Positions 62,901 through 64,000 of a stretch of DNA of 64,000 nt are shown here, in pieces; position 1 is the first letter of the stretch, and every line of letters begins with the position of its first letter. Under the pieces are notes generated by a model. That model was given only the letters and a program-made list of their open reading frames with translations, was not told the origin of the DNA and made no database searches. The stretch lies in NCBI GenBank assembly GCA_965153455.1, contig OZ234495.1, positions 5,828,001-5,892,000 of the forward strand, read 5' to 3'. Position numbers and translations under genes: made by a program. Source of the stretch: Sphagnum compactum (Eukaryota; Bryophyta; Sphagnopsida; Sphagnales).

Positions 62901-64000
62901 AAAGTCTGCTGTCTTTGTGCCAGAGAAGAAGAAGGTCTTTGCCCCAGCCTCAATTTAACCCCTAAATGTCTGAGAGCTTTTCAAACTACACTGGAAAAGA
63001 GGAACAAACCGGTATAGGGTTCAAATGCTAACCAAGGATTTTAAGATCTTACCAGAAGACTGTCAGACTGGGATGCCATCATTAAAACTGCAGCAGGCAG
63101 GTGACTTATCATACTCCACCACTGAGTCAGTGTCTCCAAGCTCCCTGGAACATTGACAAGTTAGCACCAACTTTTCAAGACAAACCCAGCAGTGAAGTAC
63201 AATGTAGGTGTCACTAACCAGACTGTTTTTCTCTCAGTGGACAACTAATGCATATATAATCCTCTCTCCTGCAAAGAATTTTGGGGAAAATTTGAGTCAA
63301 ACTGTAAATCATTATATCAGATCTATGGAAGGGACGATGACTTGATGACCTCCTCCAAATCCGCAGAGCACCTTAGCACATACTGTAACTTATAACCAAC
63401 ATATCAACTTGACTGGAGGTGGTGCCCCGCACACCATCCATTTCTCATCTGTAGCTGCTCACACAGCAACTCCATTAGGCCAGGCATTGTTGAGCTGCAG
63501 ACTATGGAGACACATCACACAAGTCACTCTTTGGTGATCCAGCTGCTCTGTCAGCATGTAGTCATGGTTGGCACAAGTGCTGTAAAAGGCAGTGCTTGTT
63601 GATGTTCAGACTCTGATATTTCAACTCACTGCTCTAAGAATGGAAGCACGAATCACTAACACTTCCGAGTACAAAGAACTCCACAAATGCGGCCACCCTG
63701 GATATGGACAAGTCATAACCAAACATCATCCTGGAAGCTGCAAATGGAGATAAAGACTCCTTGAGTCTAGCTGCACAACAGAAGACATGGAAACAAATTG
63801 AGTTGCAAACCAACCTGAGTTCATAATAAGTTCTAGCCAGGCATGTCAGAGACCAGGGTGGAATGATCTCATCATTCCCCAGAATGTCTACATGTTCAAT
63901 GTCCTAGGTGGTGATGTTGTGAGATGCCTAGCAATTGTGCAAGGTCCCTGCCATCAGTCTTCAAATCCCAATATCAACAATTCTTACAAAAGCAGTTTCA
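59901..64000. other. Intergenic, AT-rich, no gene supported
   Basis: AT-rich to about 62.7 kb, then more balanced to the window end. The last kilobase resembles in composition the unassigned parts at 2-4 kb and 17.7-18.4 kb, and a minus-strand reading at about 63430-63620 has a short protein-like stretch interrupted by stops. I recognise no family. A gene that continues beyond the window cannot be excluded. Confidence 0.4.

Noticed and set aside
1-64000. CRISPR arrays, operons, prokaryotic or viral gene clusters
   Set aside because: None seen: genes are spliced, widely spaced and of plant nuclear type; tandem arrays lack spacer-repeat structure.

Overview
This is nuclear DNA of a land plant. 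Six spliced genes can be read, all with plant-type products (YIF1, LEA_2, a TTM3-like tunnel enzyme, plant ATP-phosphofructokinase, a TOC159-type chloroplast import receptor, and a KH plus RING protein), together with one nuclear-type tRNA-Asp(GUC). Genes are far apart, non-coding DNA is AT-rich, microsatellites are long, and there is a decayed retroelement piece of a type I associate with large genomes. My guess is a fern, lycophyte or other non-flowering plant with a large genome, but the window alone does not prove this.

Layout. 1-4.5 kb: no supported gene. 4.5-6.5 kb (+): YIF1, five exons. 6.5-15.1 kb: intergenic, with two tandem arrays (11.3-11.7 and 14.3-14.65 kb) and a reverse-transcriptase remnant (12.8-13.1 kb, -). 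15.16-17.33 kb: a divergent pair, LEA_2 protein (-) and TTM3-like enzyme (+), 339 bp apart; two decayed copies of the TTM start region fill most of that spacer. 17.3-33.4 kb: very AT-rich repeat country with a near-perfect 30-bp-arm hairpin, a 331-bp duplicated unit, a G-quadruplex-type tract and several dispersed repeat copies. 33.4-40.3 kb (+): plastid-type ATP-phosphofructokinase in at least 13 exons. 44.5-49.9 kb (+): TOC159-class receptor, behind a purine-rich (GA)n leader. 52.37-52.44 kb (+): tRNA-Asp. 54.5-57.9 kb (-): a KH-domain protein with a C-terminal RING finger and homopolymer runs. 58-64 kb: dense microsatellites, then unassigned AT-rich DNA.

The genes are not an operon or cluster; they are independent housekeeping or regulatory genes (ER-Golgi transport, membrane or stress protein, polyphosphate/triphosphate hydrolysis, glycolysis, plastid protein import, RNA binding/ubiquitination). 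The observations most worth following are the KH-RING architecture, the triplicated TTM 5' end, unusual splice features in PFK and TOC159, and the hairpin at 18.6 kb. Exon borders were set by reading splice signals, phase continuity and family conservation by eye; no search was run.
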